From: JAVVHH01 sp963848035
Lineage (GTDB): Bacteria; Pseudomonadota; Alphaproteobacteria; Acetobacterales; Acetobacteraceae
Reading direction: 5' to 3'
Length of the DNA: 64,000 nucleotides
Assembly (NCBI GenBank): GCA_963848035.1
Contig: CAWKCD010000001.1
Span: 3,410,001 to 3,474,000 of the forward strand
Below are positions 26,187-34,659 of the stretch, one piece after another; the first letter of the stretch is position 1; each line of letters starts with the position of its first letter. The position numbers and the translations under genes were made by a program. Under the pieces are notes generated by a model, which saw only the letters and a program-made list of their open reading frames with translations, did no database searches and was not told where the DNA came from.

Positions 26187-26669
26187 GTGGCCGTGACCTA
26201 CTTCACTGCAGACACGCATTTCGGGCATGCCGGTGCGCGGTCGCTGTATCGCCGGCCGTTCGCCGATGTCGCCGCGATGGACGAGGCGCTGGTCGCGGCC
26301 TGGAACGAGCGGGTGGGGCCGGAGGACATCGTCTGGCATCTCGGGGATTTCGCGGTGCGCCACAAGGATCCGGCGGGCGTGCTGGCCCGGCTGCAGGGGC
26401 ACAAGCACCTCGTTCCCGGCAACAACGACCCGGCGGCGATCTGCGCGTTACCGGGCTGGGCGAGCGTGTGCCCGCTGGTCGAGATCGAAGTGGATGGGGT
26501 CGCGTTGATCATGTGTCATTATGCGTTGCGAAGTTGGCCTGCTCGCGCGCTGAACCTACACGGCCATAGCCACGGGCGGCTCGCGCCGCTGCCGCGGCAA
26601 TACGACGTGGGGGTCGATGCGCGCGGTTTTCGTCCGGTGCGCATCGACGAGTTACGGAGGAAGCGTTGA
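26187..26669 (+). CDS. metallophosphoesterase
   Basis: A ~160-residue calcineurin-like phosphoesterase. Metal-binding motifs are TYFTADTHFGHAG (DxH), DIVWHLGDFAV (GD), HLVPGNNDPAA (GNND), IMCHYALRSWP (H) and LHGHSHGRLAP (GHxH), i.e. the complete dinuclear-metal set. Small stand-alone forms like this are often called phage-type phosphoesterases; the substrate is unknown. The start is uncertain: GTG 26187 is used, with another GTG two codons later, and no strong ribosome site is seen. It is divergent from the creatininase gene, and its stop overlaps the birA TTG start. Confidence 0.85.
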   Translation: MAVTYFTADTHFGHAGARSLYRRPFADVAAMDEALVAAWNERVGPEDIVWHLGDFAVRHKDPAGVLARLQGHKHLVPGNNDPAAICALPGWASVCPLVEIEVDGVALIMCHYALRSWPARALNLHGHSHGRLAPLPRQYDVGVDARGFRPVRIDELRRKR

Positions 26670-27367
26670 AGCTCGAGACAGTGCCCGTGATCGATTCGAC
26701 GTCGGATGCGCTCAAGCGCCGCCTGGCGGCCGGGGAGACGGCGGAGGTCGCGTTGATCGCCGGGGAGCAGACCGGGGGGAAGGGGCGGCTGGGGCGGCGG
26801 TGGGAGTCGCCGCAGGGCAATCTCTACATGTCGGTGCTGCTGCGGCCGGGGCGGATCCGGGCGCCGGGACAGTGGTCGATCCTGTCGGCGGTGGCGTTGG
26901 CGGAGACGATCGCGCCGCTGGTGCAGCCGCCGGCGGAGCTGAAGCTGAAATGGCCGAACGACCTGCTGCTGGATGGCGGGAAGCTGGCGGGGATCCTGCT
27001 GGAGGCCGGCGACGACAACGGGCCATGGCTGCTGATCGGGTATGGCGTCAACCTGTTCACGGCGCCGGTGGGGTTGGACCGGCCGGCCGTGGCGCTGGCG
27101 TCGAGGGTGCCGCCGCCGGCGCCGGACGCGATGGCGCGCGCGCTGCTGGCGCAGTTGGCGAAGTGGCGGGCGCGGTATGCGGAGGAAGGGTTCGAGCCGG
27201 TCCGGAACGCGTGGATGGATCATGGGCCGGCGCCGGACGAGCGGGTTTCGGCGATCTACAACGGGCGGGCGATCGAGGGCGCGTTCGCCGGGATCGCAGC
27301 GACCGGGGGGCTGCGTCTCGACACGCCGACGGGGCCGCGGACGATCGTGAGCGGGGAGTTGTTCTAG
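26666..27367 (+). CDS. birA: biotin--[acetyl-CoA-carboxylase] ligase
   Basis: BirA attaches biotin, via biotinyl-AMP, to a lysine of carboxylase carrier domains. The 233-residue protein lacks the N-terminal helix-turn-helix, so it is a ligase only and not a repressor. Motifs are AGEQTGGKGRLGRRWESPQGNLYMS (the GRGRxGR-type adenylate loop, residues ~33-57), LKLKWPNDLLLDGGKLAGILLEA (KWPND, 95-99) and GYGVNL. The TTG start at 26666 is fixed by GGAGG at 26656-26660 and overlaps the preceding stop. The biotin carboxylase encoded at 59116-61092 is a likely substrate. Confidence 0.95.
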   Translation: MKLETVPVIDSTSDALKRRLAAGETAEVALIAGEQTGGKGRLGRRWESPQGNLYMSVLLRPGRIRAPGQWSILSAVALAETIAPLVQPPAELKLKWPNDLLLDGGKLAGILLEAGDDNGPWLLIGYGVNLFTAPVGLDRPAVALASRVPPPAPDAMARALLAQLAKWRARYAEEGFEPVRNAWMDHGPAPDERVSAIYNGRAIEGAFAGIAATGGLRLDTPTGPRTIVSGELF

Positions 27368-27675
27368 CGGCGGTCGGGCGGCACGTCGTTTAGCTTTGCC
27401 GACAGGGCCCGCACGTCGTCGATGCTGTGGTGGAGATGGCGCCGGTTGGTCGAGGCGGGCTGCTTTTCGACCGAGATCCCCGGGCGCCATTGCGTCGCCG
27501 GGCGGATCGGACGCGGTGTGAAGCCGCCGCCGCAGTTGGGGCACACGTTCAGGAGCTCGTGTTCCACGCAGTGGGCGCAGAAGGTGCATTCGTAGCTGCA
27601 GATGCGCGCCTCGGTGGAGGAAGGCGGCAGGTCCTTGTCGCAGTATTCGCAGTTCGGCCGAAGTTCGAGCGCCAT
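27364..27675 (-). CDS. DUF1272 domain protein, Zn-binding
   Basis: A 103-residue protein with a DUF1272 domain: MALELRPNCEYCDKDLPPSS, then ARICSYECTFCAHCVEHELLNVCPNCGGGF. Eight or more cysteines in CxxC pairs in the first ~50 residues would bind two zinc ions, in the manner of a small treble-clef or RING-like module. The remainder (RPIRPATQWRPGISVEKQPAS...) is a basic tail with no features. The function of the family is unknown. Its stop overlaps the convergent birA stop by four bases. It lies 19 bp upstream... of no shared-strand partner other than gspD, whose stop is at 27695, so it is the next gene after the T2SS run. Confidence 0.85.
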   Translation of the reverse strand: MALELRPNCEYCDKDLPPSSTEARICSYECTFCAHCVEHELLNVCPNCGGGFTPRPIRPATQWRPGISVEKQPASTNRRHLHHSIDDVRALSAKLNDVPPDRR

Positions 27676-27694
27676 TTCCGTTCCTTCCTCCGGC

Positions 27695-29968
27695 TCACTG
27701 CTCGAGGCGCAGCGCGCGTCGGAGCCGGCGTTGCGGGTCGGGCGAGCCGTCCTGGGTGCGGCGCTGCAACTGCTCTGGGACCGCGGCGGCGTTGATCAGC
27801 TGGTCGCGCAGGTCCTCGGTGAGGGCGCGGGCGTCGCGCTGGTCGTGGACGACGTGGGGCGTGACCATGACCAGCAACTCGGTTCGCGACCGGCTGTTGT
27901 TCTGCGTTCCCGCCAGCAGGCCGAGCAACGGGACGTCCTTGAGCCAGGGGATGCCGTTGTTGCCGCGGCTGGCGTTGTCGCGGATCAGGCCGGCCAAGCC
28001 GACGGTCTGGCCATCCTGCACGACCACGCGCGAGCGTACGTTGCGCTCTAGGAAGGTCGGTGACTGGATGGTCGAGTTGGCGGTGGCGGTCGTGTCGATG
28101 TCGCTGACTTCCTGGGCGATGTCGAGCGTGACCAGGCCGCCGCTGTTGACCCGGGGCGTCACCTCCATGATCACGCCGGTCTCGCGGTAATCGATCGAGT
28201 TGATGACCGGGGAGCCGGTGGTCAGCGTGCTCTGGGAGCTGGTGGTCAAATAGGGGACGAGGTTGCCGACTTGCAGGCGGGCGGATTCGTTGTCGAGCAC
28301 GAGGAGCTGCGGCGAGGAGAGGACCTTCACCGTCGTGACGTTCTGCAGCGCGTTGATGGCGTAGGTCGCGTTGTTGCTGCCGGACAGGACGAATCCCGGG
28401 AAGGTGTTGAGCAGCGCGTTGGCGGCGGTGCCTTGCGGGCTGAGGTTGAGGGCGCCGTTGATGCCGCCGCCCTTGAAGAAGAATTGGGTGCCGTAGTTGA
28501 GGCTGTCGTTGAGGGTGACCTCGGCGATGACGGCGTCGATGCGGACTTGGAGCGGCAGGATGTCGATCTTGCGCAGCATCGCCTCGATCGTGTCGCGCTC
28601 CTGGGCGGTGGCGTAGAGCAGGATCGCGTTGTTCTCGGCGTTGGGGATGATGCGGATGGTATTGGTGTCGGTGTCGGATCCGCCGCCGGCGCTGGAGACG
28701 CCGCCGCCGGGCTCGAGGCCGCCGAGGAGCGGGTTGGCTGGGGTTTGGCCCGGCGCGGCTTGGCTGTCGGCTGCCGCGTTCTGGGCGAGGCCGCCGCTGC
28801 CGCCGAGCGCCGAGGCGCCGCCGCCGCCGCCGCGAAGCCCACCGCCGATACCGCCGCTGCCGCCACCACCACCGCCCGAATTGAAGCTATTGGTGCCGCC
28901 GGACCGGCGGGACGAGGTGCCGGTCGCGCGGGCGCTGGGGACCGCGGTGACGTGGCCGGGGGTGAAGGCCTGCTGCAGCACGTAGGCGATGTCGTTGCTC
29001 TTGCTGTTCTGCAGATAGTAGACGTTCCAGCCGCGGACGGTCTGCCGCTGCACCTTCTCGACCAGGGCATAGACCCGGCGCGCGTCATCGAGGTAGCGGG
29101 CCTGGGGCGAGACCACGAGCACCGAGTTGATCCGCTCCATCGGCACGACCCGGACCAACCCGGCCAGCGCGCCGCCTTGATTGCTGCGCATGGCTTCGCC
29201 GAGCGCGACCGAGAAATCCTTGGCCGAGCCGGAGGGGACCGGGAACAGCGCGTAGGATTGCCCGGCTAGCGCATTGATGTCGAAGGCCTGGGCGAGGTTG
29301 ATCAGCGCTTCGCGGGTGCCGGGCTCGCCGCTGATCAGCAGGGTGTTGCGGCCGGGGTCGGCGGCGACCTTTCCGGTGGCGCCGGCGTAGGGCTGCAGCA
29401 GCTTGGCGAGGTCGTCGGCCGAGGCGTAGCGCAGCGGGATCAGCGCGCCGCCCGCGGTGCCGCCGGAGGCCAAAGCGGGCGACCCGGCGACGCTGGCGAC
29501 GGTCGCGACGCGATAGAGCCCGCCCGATTGCACCACCGTGGCGCCGTTCTGGACCAGCAGCGCCTGGAGCGCGGGCAGCAGGCGGGAGCGCGCGATCGGG
29601 TTGACGGTCCGCAGCGTCGCGGTGCCGCGGACGGTGGGGTCGATCGTGTAATTCACGTGCAGAAGGGTACCGAGCACTTGGGCGGCGATCTCGCGGATGT
29701 CGGTGTCGACGAAATCGAGGGAGATGTCGCCGCCGGGCTCGCTGATGTCGGCGGCGGCGGCGGGCGCGGCGGGCATCCGGCCGATCGTGACCTGCGGCGT
29801 GCCGATGCTGCTGGTCTGGCCGACCGGGCCGTCGATGCGCTGGGTGGCGGCGCCGGTGCCGGTGGCGGTGTTGGGCAGGGCGGGCAGGGCAGTGATCACG
29901 GGCGGTTCGGTCTGCTCGCAGCCGACGATCAGGGCGAGCGGCAGGAATCCGATGAAGAAACGTTTCAA
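27695..29968 (-). CDS. gspD: type II secretion secretin GspD (lipoprotein form)
   Basis: Outer-membrane secretin through which the T2SS exports folded proteins. The 757-residue protein starts MKRFFIGFLPLALIVGC, a lipobox with Cys17, so it may be lipid-anchored. N0 (ISLDFVDTDIREIAAQVLG), N1 (LIPLRYASADDLAKLLQPY) and N2 (RVVPMERINSVLVVSPQARYLDDARRVYALVEKVQ) domains follow in order. The N3 domain is interrupted by an unusually long Gly/Ser-rich stretch (about residues 350-430). The secretin core begins near residue 455 and includes VTTVKVLSSPQLLVLDNESARLQVG and VVVQDGQTVGLAGLIRDN, then VPLLGLLAGTQNNSRSRTELLVMVTPHVV. It overlaps the upstream gspC/N-like gene by four bases. Confidence 0.95.
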   Translation of the reverse strand: MKRFFIGFLPLALIVGCEQTEPPVITALPALPNTATGTGAATQRIDGPVGQTSSIGTPQVTIGRMPAAPAAAADISEPGGDISLDFVDTDIREIAAQVLGTLLHVNYTIDPTVRGTATLRTVNPIARSRLLPALQALLVQNGATVVQSGGLYRVATVASVAGSPALASGGTAGGALIPLRYASADDLAKLLQPYAGATGKVAADPGRNTLLISGEPGTREALINLAQAFDINALAGQSYALFPVPSGSAKDFSVALGEAMRSNQGGALAGLVRVVPMERINSVLVVSPQARYLDDARRVYALVEKVQRQTVRGWNVYYLQNSKSNDIAYVLQQAFTPGHVTAVPSARATGTSSRRSGGTNSFNSGGGGGGSGGIGGGLRGGGGGASALGGSGGLAQNAAADSQAAPGQTPANPLLGGLEPGGGVSSAGGGSDTDTNTIRIIPNAENNAILLYATAQERDTIEAMLRKIDILPLQVRIDAVIAEVTLNDSLNYGTQFFFKGGGINGALNLSPQGTAANALLNTFPGFVLSGSNNATYAINALQNVTTVKVLSSPQLLVLDNESARLQVGNLVPYLTTSSQSTLTTGSPVINSIDYRETGVIMEVTPRVNSGGLVTLDIAQEVSDIDTTATANSTIQSPTFLERNVRSRVVVQDGQTVGLAGLIRDNASRGNNGIPWLKDVPLLGLLAGTQNNSRSRTELLVMVTPHVVHDQRDARALTEDLRDQLINAAAVPEQLQRRTQDGSPDPQRRLRRALRLEQ

Positions 29969-30564
29969 CGTGCGGGACCGAGGTTGGACAGGCCGGGCGG
30001 AAAGGGCGTCGGCATGCCGGGGGGGAGGACGATTTGCGAGGGCGGCGGCGGCGGCAGGAAGCCCTGCGGTGCGGGCGGAATTGTCGCCATGGGCGGCGGG
30101 TCGTTGGAGAAGGTGGTGCGCACGATGCGCTTGCCGTCGGGTCCGATGATCGTCACCTGCTGCGGCTCGATGCTCTGGATGGTGAACGGTCCGAGATGGC
30201 CGCCTTCGGGGAGCACGGTGGGTTTGCCATTGCCGTCGAAGATCGCGCTGCGTCGGGCGCCGTCGATCATGATGGCGGTCATGCGGGGCAGGGCGGTGAC
30301 CGGCGCGGCGGCGGGTGCGGCCGCTGCGTCCTCTTTCGGGCGGCGGGTCGGGCTGAACAGCGGGCGGGCGAGGATCGTCGCGACCTCGTCACGGCGGCGG
30401 AGGCCGTCATCGCGGGGCGTGGCCTTGGCGGCGGCTGGCAGCGGCCGGGTCGCGGTGGCGACCAGGGGGTCATCGAGGTTCTGCGGACGGGAGAAGACCG
30501 TCCACGTCCACAGGAAGAGTGCGGCGCTGAGGATGAGGAGCGCGCCGGTGAAGGCCTGCGTCAT
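29965..30564 (-). CDS. GspC/GspN-like inner-membrane T2SS component
   Basis: A 199-residue bitopic protein: a short cytoplasmic start, one TM helix (residues ~6-23), then a periplasmic part. It contains ILARPLFSPTRRPKED and a beta-rich region (MTAIMIDGARRSAIFDGNGKP..., VLPEGGHLGPFTIQSIEPQQVTII), ending in a proline-rich tail. The ARPLFSPTRRP block and following homology region resemble the HR domain of GspC or the short alphaproteobacterial GspN. It would link the inner-membrane platform to the secretin. No other gspC candidate is seen in the locus. It overlaps gspM upstream and gspD downstream by four bases each. Confidence 0.75.
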   Translation of the reverse strand: MTQAFTGALLILSAALFLWTWTVFSRPQNLDDPLVATATRPLPAAAKATPRDDGLRRRDEVATILARPLFSPTRRPKEDAAAAPAAAPVTALPRMTAIMIDGARRSAIFDGNGKPTVLPEGGHLGPFTIQSIEPQQVTIIGPDGKRIVRTTFSNDPPPMATIPPAPQGFLPPPPPSQIVLPPGMPTPFPPGLSNLGPAR

Positions 30565-31124
30565 GAGGCGCCGCCGGCGCGGAAGCCGAACACGACCATG
30601 CTCGTCGAGAGTGCCGGCTCGGCGAACCCCATGATGGCGCGCGAACTCTCGACCTGGAGGTCGTTGACGAGCAAAGGCGGCGAGCTGGCGGTGATCGCAT
30701 CGAGCAGGTTGACCAGGACGGGCCAGGTTCCGGAGACCGAGAGGCGGACGCCGATCCGGCGGTAGGCGCCGACGGGCTCGCCCGGCAGGACCTCGGTGCT
30801 GGCGAGTTGCGCGCCGACGGCGGCGCCGATCTGCTGCAGGCGCTGCTGCAGCGCCGCGCCGGCGACGGAGTCCGATGCGCCCTCGAGCACGGCGACCGGG
30901 GCGGCCGTCTCGGCGGTCCCGGCCCGGCGGCGGAGTTCGGGGAGATCGGCGACGAACTGCTCCATGCGCTGCGCCAGCCGCGTCTGCTGCTCAAGCCGGT
31001 CGGCCCGCGCGGCATACCAGTCGGTGAGCGGCACGGCGACGCCGGCCCACAACGCGGCCACGACCGTCATCAGCAGGGCGACGGCGAGGATCTTGCCGCG
31101 CAGCCCTTCCGGCAGCTCGTTCAT
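30561..31124 (-). CDS. gspM: type II secretion protein GspM
   Basis: A 187-residue bitopic protein with a TM segment at residues ~11-33 (ILAVALLMTVVAALWAGVAV), a coiled region (ADRLEQQTRLAQRMEQFVADLPELRRR), and a C-terminal ferredoxin-like domain (VGAYRRIGVRLSVSGTWPVLVNLLDAI...). This is the layout of GspM/PilO-type assembly-platform proteins that pair with GspL. It is the first gene of the M-C/N-D run. The 160 bp between its start and the gspH stop probably contains its promoter; no convincing boxes were found. Confidence 0.85.
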   Translation of the reverse strand: MNELPEGLRGKILAVALLMTVVAALWAGVAVPLTDWYAARADRLEQQTRLAQRMEQFVADLPELRRRAGTAETAAPVAVLEGASDSVAGAALQQRLQQIGAAVGAQLASTEVLPGEPVGAYRRIGVRLSVSGTWPVLVNLLDAITASSPPLLVNDLQVESSRAIMGFAEPALSTSMVVFGFRAGGAS

Positions 31125-31285
31125 CGTGTCAGCCGTTGATCCATCTGGCGCTCATCGCGATGGGCCCTCCCAAGATCCGGTTTCGTGCTCTGTGCGGCGA
31201 TCCGCGTCAACCGCGAGTGGACGGACGGGCCGAAGCCTGCCCGCAGGTTCATCTTACCGTCATAACCTTCTGACGTCCCCTGTAT

Positions 31286-31693
31286 TTACGGAGTCTTGGT
31301 CACCCGCCCGGTCAGCCAGTTGACGGTGAGGGCGGCGATCCGCGCGCCGCCGGCCAGCCGCACCTCACCACCGGTCGAGCTGCCGTCCGGGCGGAACAGG
31401 ATCTGGCGGGCGCCGGCCACCATGCGGATGCCGGGCGGCAGGCGTTGCAGCGCGGCGTCGCCGACCTGGAGCGAGGCGCCGTCGGCAGCGAACTGAACCG
31501 AGACCGGGCGGTTGCGGGCGATGGCCTGGGAGCGGGCCACACGGAAGTCGCCGGCCACCAGCGACGTCGCCTGCCGCATGTCGACCGCGGCGTTCCGCTG
31601 CGGCCCGCGCAGGAGGACGAGGCCGCCGAGCAGGCCCATGATGGAGAGCACCACCATCATCTCGATCAGGGTGAAGCCATTACCCGGCCGCAA
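31286..31693 (-). CDS. gspH: minor pseudopilin GspH
   Basis: A 135-residue pseudopilin: MRPGNG followed by FTLIEMMVVLSIMGLLGGLV. The prepilin peptidase would cleave after Gly6, with Glu at mature position 5. The small C-terminal beta domain (FRVARSQAIARNRPVSVQFAADG, LFRPDGSSTGGEVRLAGG) fits the GspH family. It is translationally coupled to gspF, overlapping its 3' end by 14 bp. Confidence 0.92.
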   Translation of the reverse strand: MRPGNGFTLIEMMVVLSIMGLLGGLVLLRGPQRNAAVDMRQATSLVAGDFRVARSQAIARNRPVSVQFAADGASLQVGDAALQRLPPGIRMVAGARQILFRPDGSSTGGEVRLAGGARIAALTVNWLTGRVTKTP

Positions 31694-32897
31694 GGTCGTT
31701 CAATCCCAGCATGGCCAGCAGCAGCGACGCGATGATGCCCGCGATGCAGGCGCCCATGACGACGGTGATCGCCGGGACGAGCAGCGCTACGATCCGCTGC
31801 ACGCCGAGGCGGGTGCGCTCCTCGTGGATGTCGGCGGCGCGGAGCGCCATCGGGCCGAGCTGCGCCGTCTCCTCGCCGAGGCGCAGGAGATGGATGGTGC
31901 GCGGCGGGAACAGGCCCGCCTCTTCGAGCGGGCGGGCGAGGCCGGCGCCGCCCTTGGCCATCATGGCGGCACGCTCGATCGCGGCCACGCCGGCCCGGTT
32001 GTCGACCGCGTCCTGCACGATGGCGAGCGCGGTGATCAGCGGCACGCCGTTGACCAGCAGCGTACCGAGCGTTCGGGTGAAGCGGGCGGCGAGGCTCTCG
32101 CGCAGCAGCGGTCCGAACACGGGCAGGCGCAGCAGGCGCCGGTCGGCCCAGAGCCGCGGCCCCGGCCGCTTCAGCGCCTCGCGCGCCAGCAGCACGCCGA
32201 GGCCGACGAGCAGTGCGAAGGGCAGGCCCCAATTGCTGACGAGGTCGCCGAGGGTGATCAGGATGCGGGTTGGGGTGGGGAGTTCGGCGCCGCTCTGTTC
32301 GAACAGCGGCACGAATTGCGGGAGCACCTGGGTGAGCAGGAGGACGATCGAGCCGATCGCGGCGACCAGCAGCAGGGCAGGGTAGATCAGCGCGGACGTC
32401 ACCGTGGAGGCGAGACCACGCTCGCGCTCGAGCAGCGAGGCGAGGCGTTCGAGCGTGGGGGCGAGCGTGCCGCCAGCCTCGCCCGCGCGGACGAGGCCGA
32501 CATAGAGGCGCGGGAAGGTGGCGGCATGATCGGACAGGGCGCGGGCGAGCGAGCCGCCGTCGCGGACGGTCTGGCGCAGGGTCTCGATAGTGGCGAGCAC
32601 GCGGCGGTTGGGGGCGGTTTCGGCCAGGAAGCGCAGCGAACGGTCGAGATCCTGGCCGGCGGACAGCATGACGGCGAGTTCGCGGGTGAAATCGGCGACG
32701 TCCTGGCGGCTCATGCCGCGGCGGCCGACCTCACGGTCGAGCAGGCGGCGCCAGGCGCCCGCGGCCGGCTCGGCGCGGAGCGGAATGCTGCCTTGGCGTT
32801 GCAGCGCGGCGACCACTTCGGCCTCGCTGGCCGCTTCCATCACGCCGCGCGTGGTCCGCCCGGCCGCGTCCAGCGCGATGAAGCGGAACGACGCCAT
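31680..32897 (-). CDS. gspF: type II secretion inner-membrane platform protein GspF
   Basis: A 405-residue polytopic inner-membrane protein with duplicated GspF domains. It opens MASFRFIALDAAGRTTRGVMEA. The first cytoplasmic domain contains FTRELAVMLSAGQDLDRSLRFLAE and PRLYVGLVRAGEAGGTLAPTLERLASLLERE, followed by TM segments (ALIYPALLLVAAIGSIVLLL). The second half repeats the pattern (FTRTLGTLLVNGVPLITALAI; LLRLGEETAQLG) and ends with another TM pair. It couples the GspE ATPase to pseudopilus assembly. It begins 2 bp after the gspE stop. Confidence 0.95.
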   Translation of the reverse strand: MASFRFIALDAAGRTTRGVMEAASEAEVVAALQRQGSIPLRAEPAAGAWRRLLDREVGRRGMSRQDVADFTRELAVMLSAGQDLDRSLRFLAETAPNRRVLATIETLRQTVRDGGSLARALSDHAATFPRLYVGLVRAGEAGGTLAPTLERLASLLERERGLASTVTSALIYPALLLVAAIGSIVLLLTQVLPQFVPLFEQSGAELPTPTRILITLGDLVSNWGLPFALLVGLGVLLAREALKRPGPRLWADRRLLRLPVFGPLLRESLAARFTRTLGTLLVNGVPLITALAIVQDAVDNRAGVAAIERAAMMAKGGAGLARPLEEAGLFPPRTIHLLRLGEETAQLGPMALRAADIHEERTRLGVQRIVALLVPAITVVMGACIAGIIASLLLAMLGLNDLAAG

Positions 32898-32899
32898 GG

Positions 32900-34615
32900 T
32901 CAGGCCTCGCGGATGCTGCGGGTGACTTCCTCGATCGTGGTCTCCCCGTCGAGCGCGGCTTCGAGACCGGCCTCGAACATGGTGACCATGCCGCCGACCA
33001 CCGCGGCGCGCTCGATCTCGGACTGGTCGGCGCGGGCGAAGATCAGGCGCTCGATCACCGGCGTTGGTTCGAGGAACTCGGCGATGGCGAGGCGTCCGCG
33101 ATAGCCGGTGTTGCGGCATTTCGGGCAGCCGACGGCGTGCCACAGGGTCGGTTTCGGCTCGCGACGGTCCAGCCGGAGGCGGGAGACCAGGGGCGCCGCC
33201 GCCGGCTCGGCGCGGCGGCAGGCCAGGCAGAGGCGGCGGACCAGACGCTGTGCCAGGATGCCGCGCAGCACCGCCGTCATCAGATAGTCCTCGAGCCCCA
33301 TGTCGCGCAGGCGCGAGACGGTCGCGGCGGCCGAGTTGGTATGGACCGTGCTGAGGACGAGGTGCCCGGTCAGCGCCGCCTGCACGGCGATCTGCGCGGT
33401 CTCGAGGTCGCGGATCTCGCCGACCATGATCACGTCCGGATCCTGCCGCAGGATCGAGCGCAGCAGGCTGGCGAAGCTGAGGCCGATTTGTGGTTTTACT
33501 TGTATCTGGTTGACGCCGGGGAGCTGGTATTCGATCGGGTCCTCGACGGTGACGACTTTGCGCACCACGGAATTGAGCGAGAGCAGGCCGGTGTAGAGTG
33601 TCGTGGTCTTGCCCGAGCCGGTCGGGCCGGTGACGAGGACGATGCCGTTGGGGAGCTGTAATGCCTTGTCGAGCCGTTCGACGACGGCGGGCGAGAGGCC
33701 GAGCTTGCCCCATTCGAAGGTGACGGCGCTGCGGTCGAGCACGCGGAGGACGACGGTCTCGCCATAGAGTGACGGGATAGTGGAGACGCGGAAATCGACT
33801 TCCTGGCCGCGGACGGCGAGCTTGATGCGCCCGTCCTGCGGCAGGCGGCGCTCGGCGATGTCGAGCCTGGCCATGATCTTGATGCGCGATATGATGGCCG
33901 CGGTGAGCTGCGTGGGCGGGTTGTCGCTCTCGTGCAGAACGCCGTCGTAGCGGTAGCGCACGCGCAGGCGGTCCTCGAACGGCTCGATGTGGATGTCCGA
34001 GGCCTGCGTCTCGACCGCGCGGGAGATCAGCCCGTTGACCAGGCGGATCACCGGCGCCTCGCTCGCGAGATCCTTCAGCCGTTCGGCGTCCTCCTCGAGC
34101 GGCTCGCCGGAATTCTCGGGCGCGGCGGCGCGGTCCGGATCGGGGTAGAGCCGCTCGAGCGCGGCGTCGAGTTCGACCGGGACGCCGATCCAGAGGTCGA
34201 TCATGAGGCCGGTCGCGGCGGAGACGGCGGCGGGGATGAAGGCGTCGAGCGGGTCCGCGACCGCCAGTTGCAGGCGGCCGCCGGTTTCGGAAAGCGGCAG
34301 GGCGCGGGCGTGGCGCAGGAAGCGCGGCGTGAGCTGTTCGGCGAAGAGCGGCGCGGCTGGGAACTGCGCCGGGGCGGCGACCGACAAATCGGTGAGCATG
34401 GAATAGGCGCTGGCGAGGTCGCGCTCGGTGACCAATCCGAGTTGGATCAGCACCTTGTCCAGCCGCTGTCCGCTCTCGGCGGCGACCCGGCGGCCACGCT
34501 CCAACGTGCGCGCGTCGCAGTGGCCTTGCGCCGCGAGCAGGGCGGCGAGCGCCTCCACCGGGTCGGCTTGCGGCGCGAGCGGCGCACCATGGATATCCAT
34601 TGGGCGAAAATCCAA
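32900..34615 (-). CDS. gspE: type II secretion ATPase GspE
   Basis: Cytoplasmic hexameric ATPase powering pseudopilus assembly. The 571-residue protein has the N-terminal GspL-binding N1E region (QRLDKVLIQLGLVTERDLASAY). The nucleotide-binding domain follows with SDIHIEPFEDRLRVRYRYDG, Walker A GPTGSGKTT (330-338), the Asp box VTVEDPIEYQLPGVNQIQV and Walker B DPDVIMVGEIRDLETAQIA. The His box is TGHLVLSTVHTNSA. The zinc-binding four-cysteine motif (CLACRR... CPKCRNTGY) is complete. Start 34615 is used; an ATG five codons later is an alternative. Upstream lies the lytic transglycosylase on the same strand. Confidence 0.96.
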   Translation of the reverse strand: MDFRPMDIHGAPLAPQADPVEALAALLAAQGHCDARTLERGRRVAAESGQRLDKVLIQLGLVTERDLASAYSMLTDLSVAAPAQFPAAPLFAEQLTPRFLRHARALPLSETGGRLQLAVADPLDAFIPAAVSAATGLMIDLWIGVPVELDAALERLYPDPDRAAAPENSGEPLEEDAERLKDLASEAPVIRLVNGLISRAVETQASDIHIEPFEDRLRVRYRYDGVLHESDNPPTQLTAAIISRIKIMARLDIAERRLPQDGRIKLAVRGQEVDFRVSTIPSLYGETVVLRVLDRSAVTFEWGKLGLSPAVVERLDKALQLPNGIVLVTGPTGSGKTTTLYTGLLSLNSVVRKVVTVEDPIEYQLPGVNQIQVKPQIGLSFASLLRSILRQDPDVIMVGEIRDLETAQIAVQAALTGHLVLSTVHTNSAAATVSRLRDMGLEDYLMTAVLRGILAQRLVRRLCLACRRAEPAAAPLVSRLRLDRREPKPTLWHAVGCPKCRNTGYRGRLAIAEFLEPTPVIERLIFARADQSEIERAAVVGGMVTMFEAGLEAALDGETTIEEVTRSIREA

Positions 34616-34659
34616 AAACTAAATCAGGCCGCCAGTATATACCGAATGCTTCGCTTGCG

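Noticed and set aside
28271..29269. Plus-strand open frame of 332 codons opposite gspD
   Set aside because: Antisense shadow of the secretin gene, without domain features.
31240..31285. Possible PHO box upstream of gspM and a CTGTCAC half-site upstream of the 35204 phosphoesterase gene
   Set aside because: Only weak or single half-site similarity; too little to claim PhoB control, though phosphate regulation would fit the gene content.
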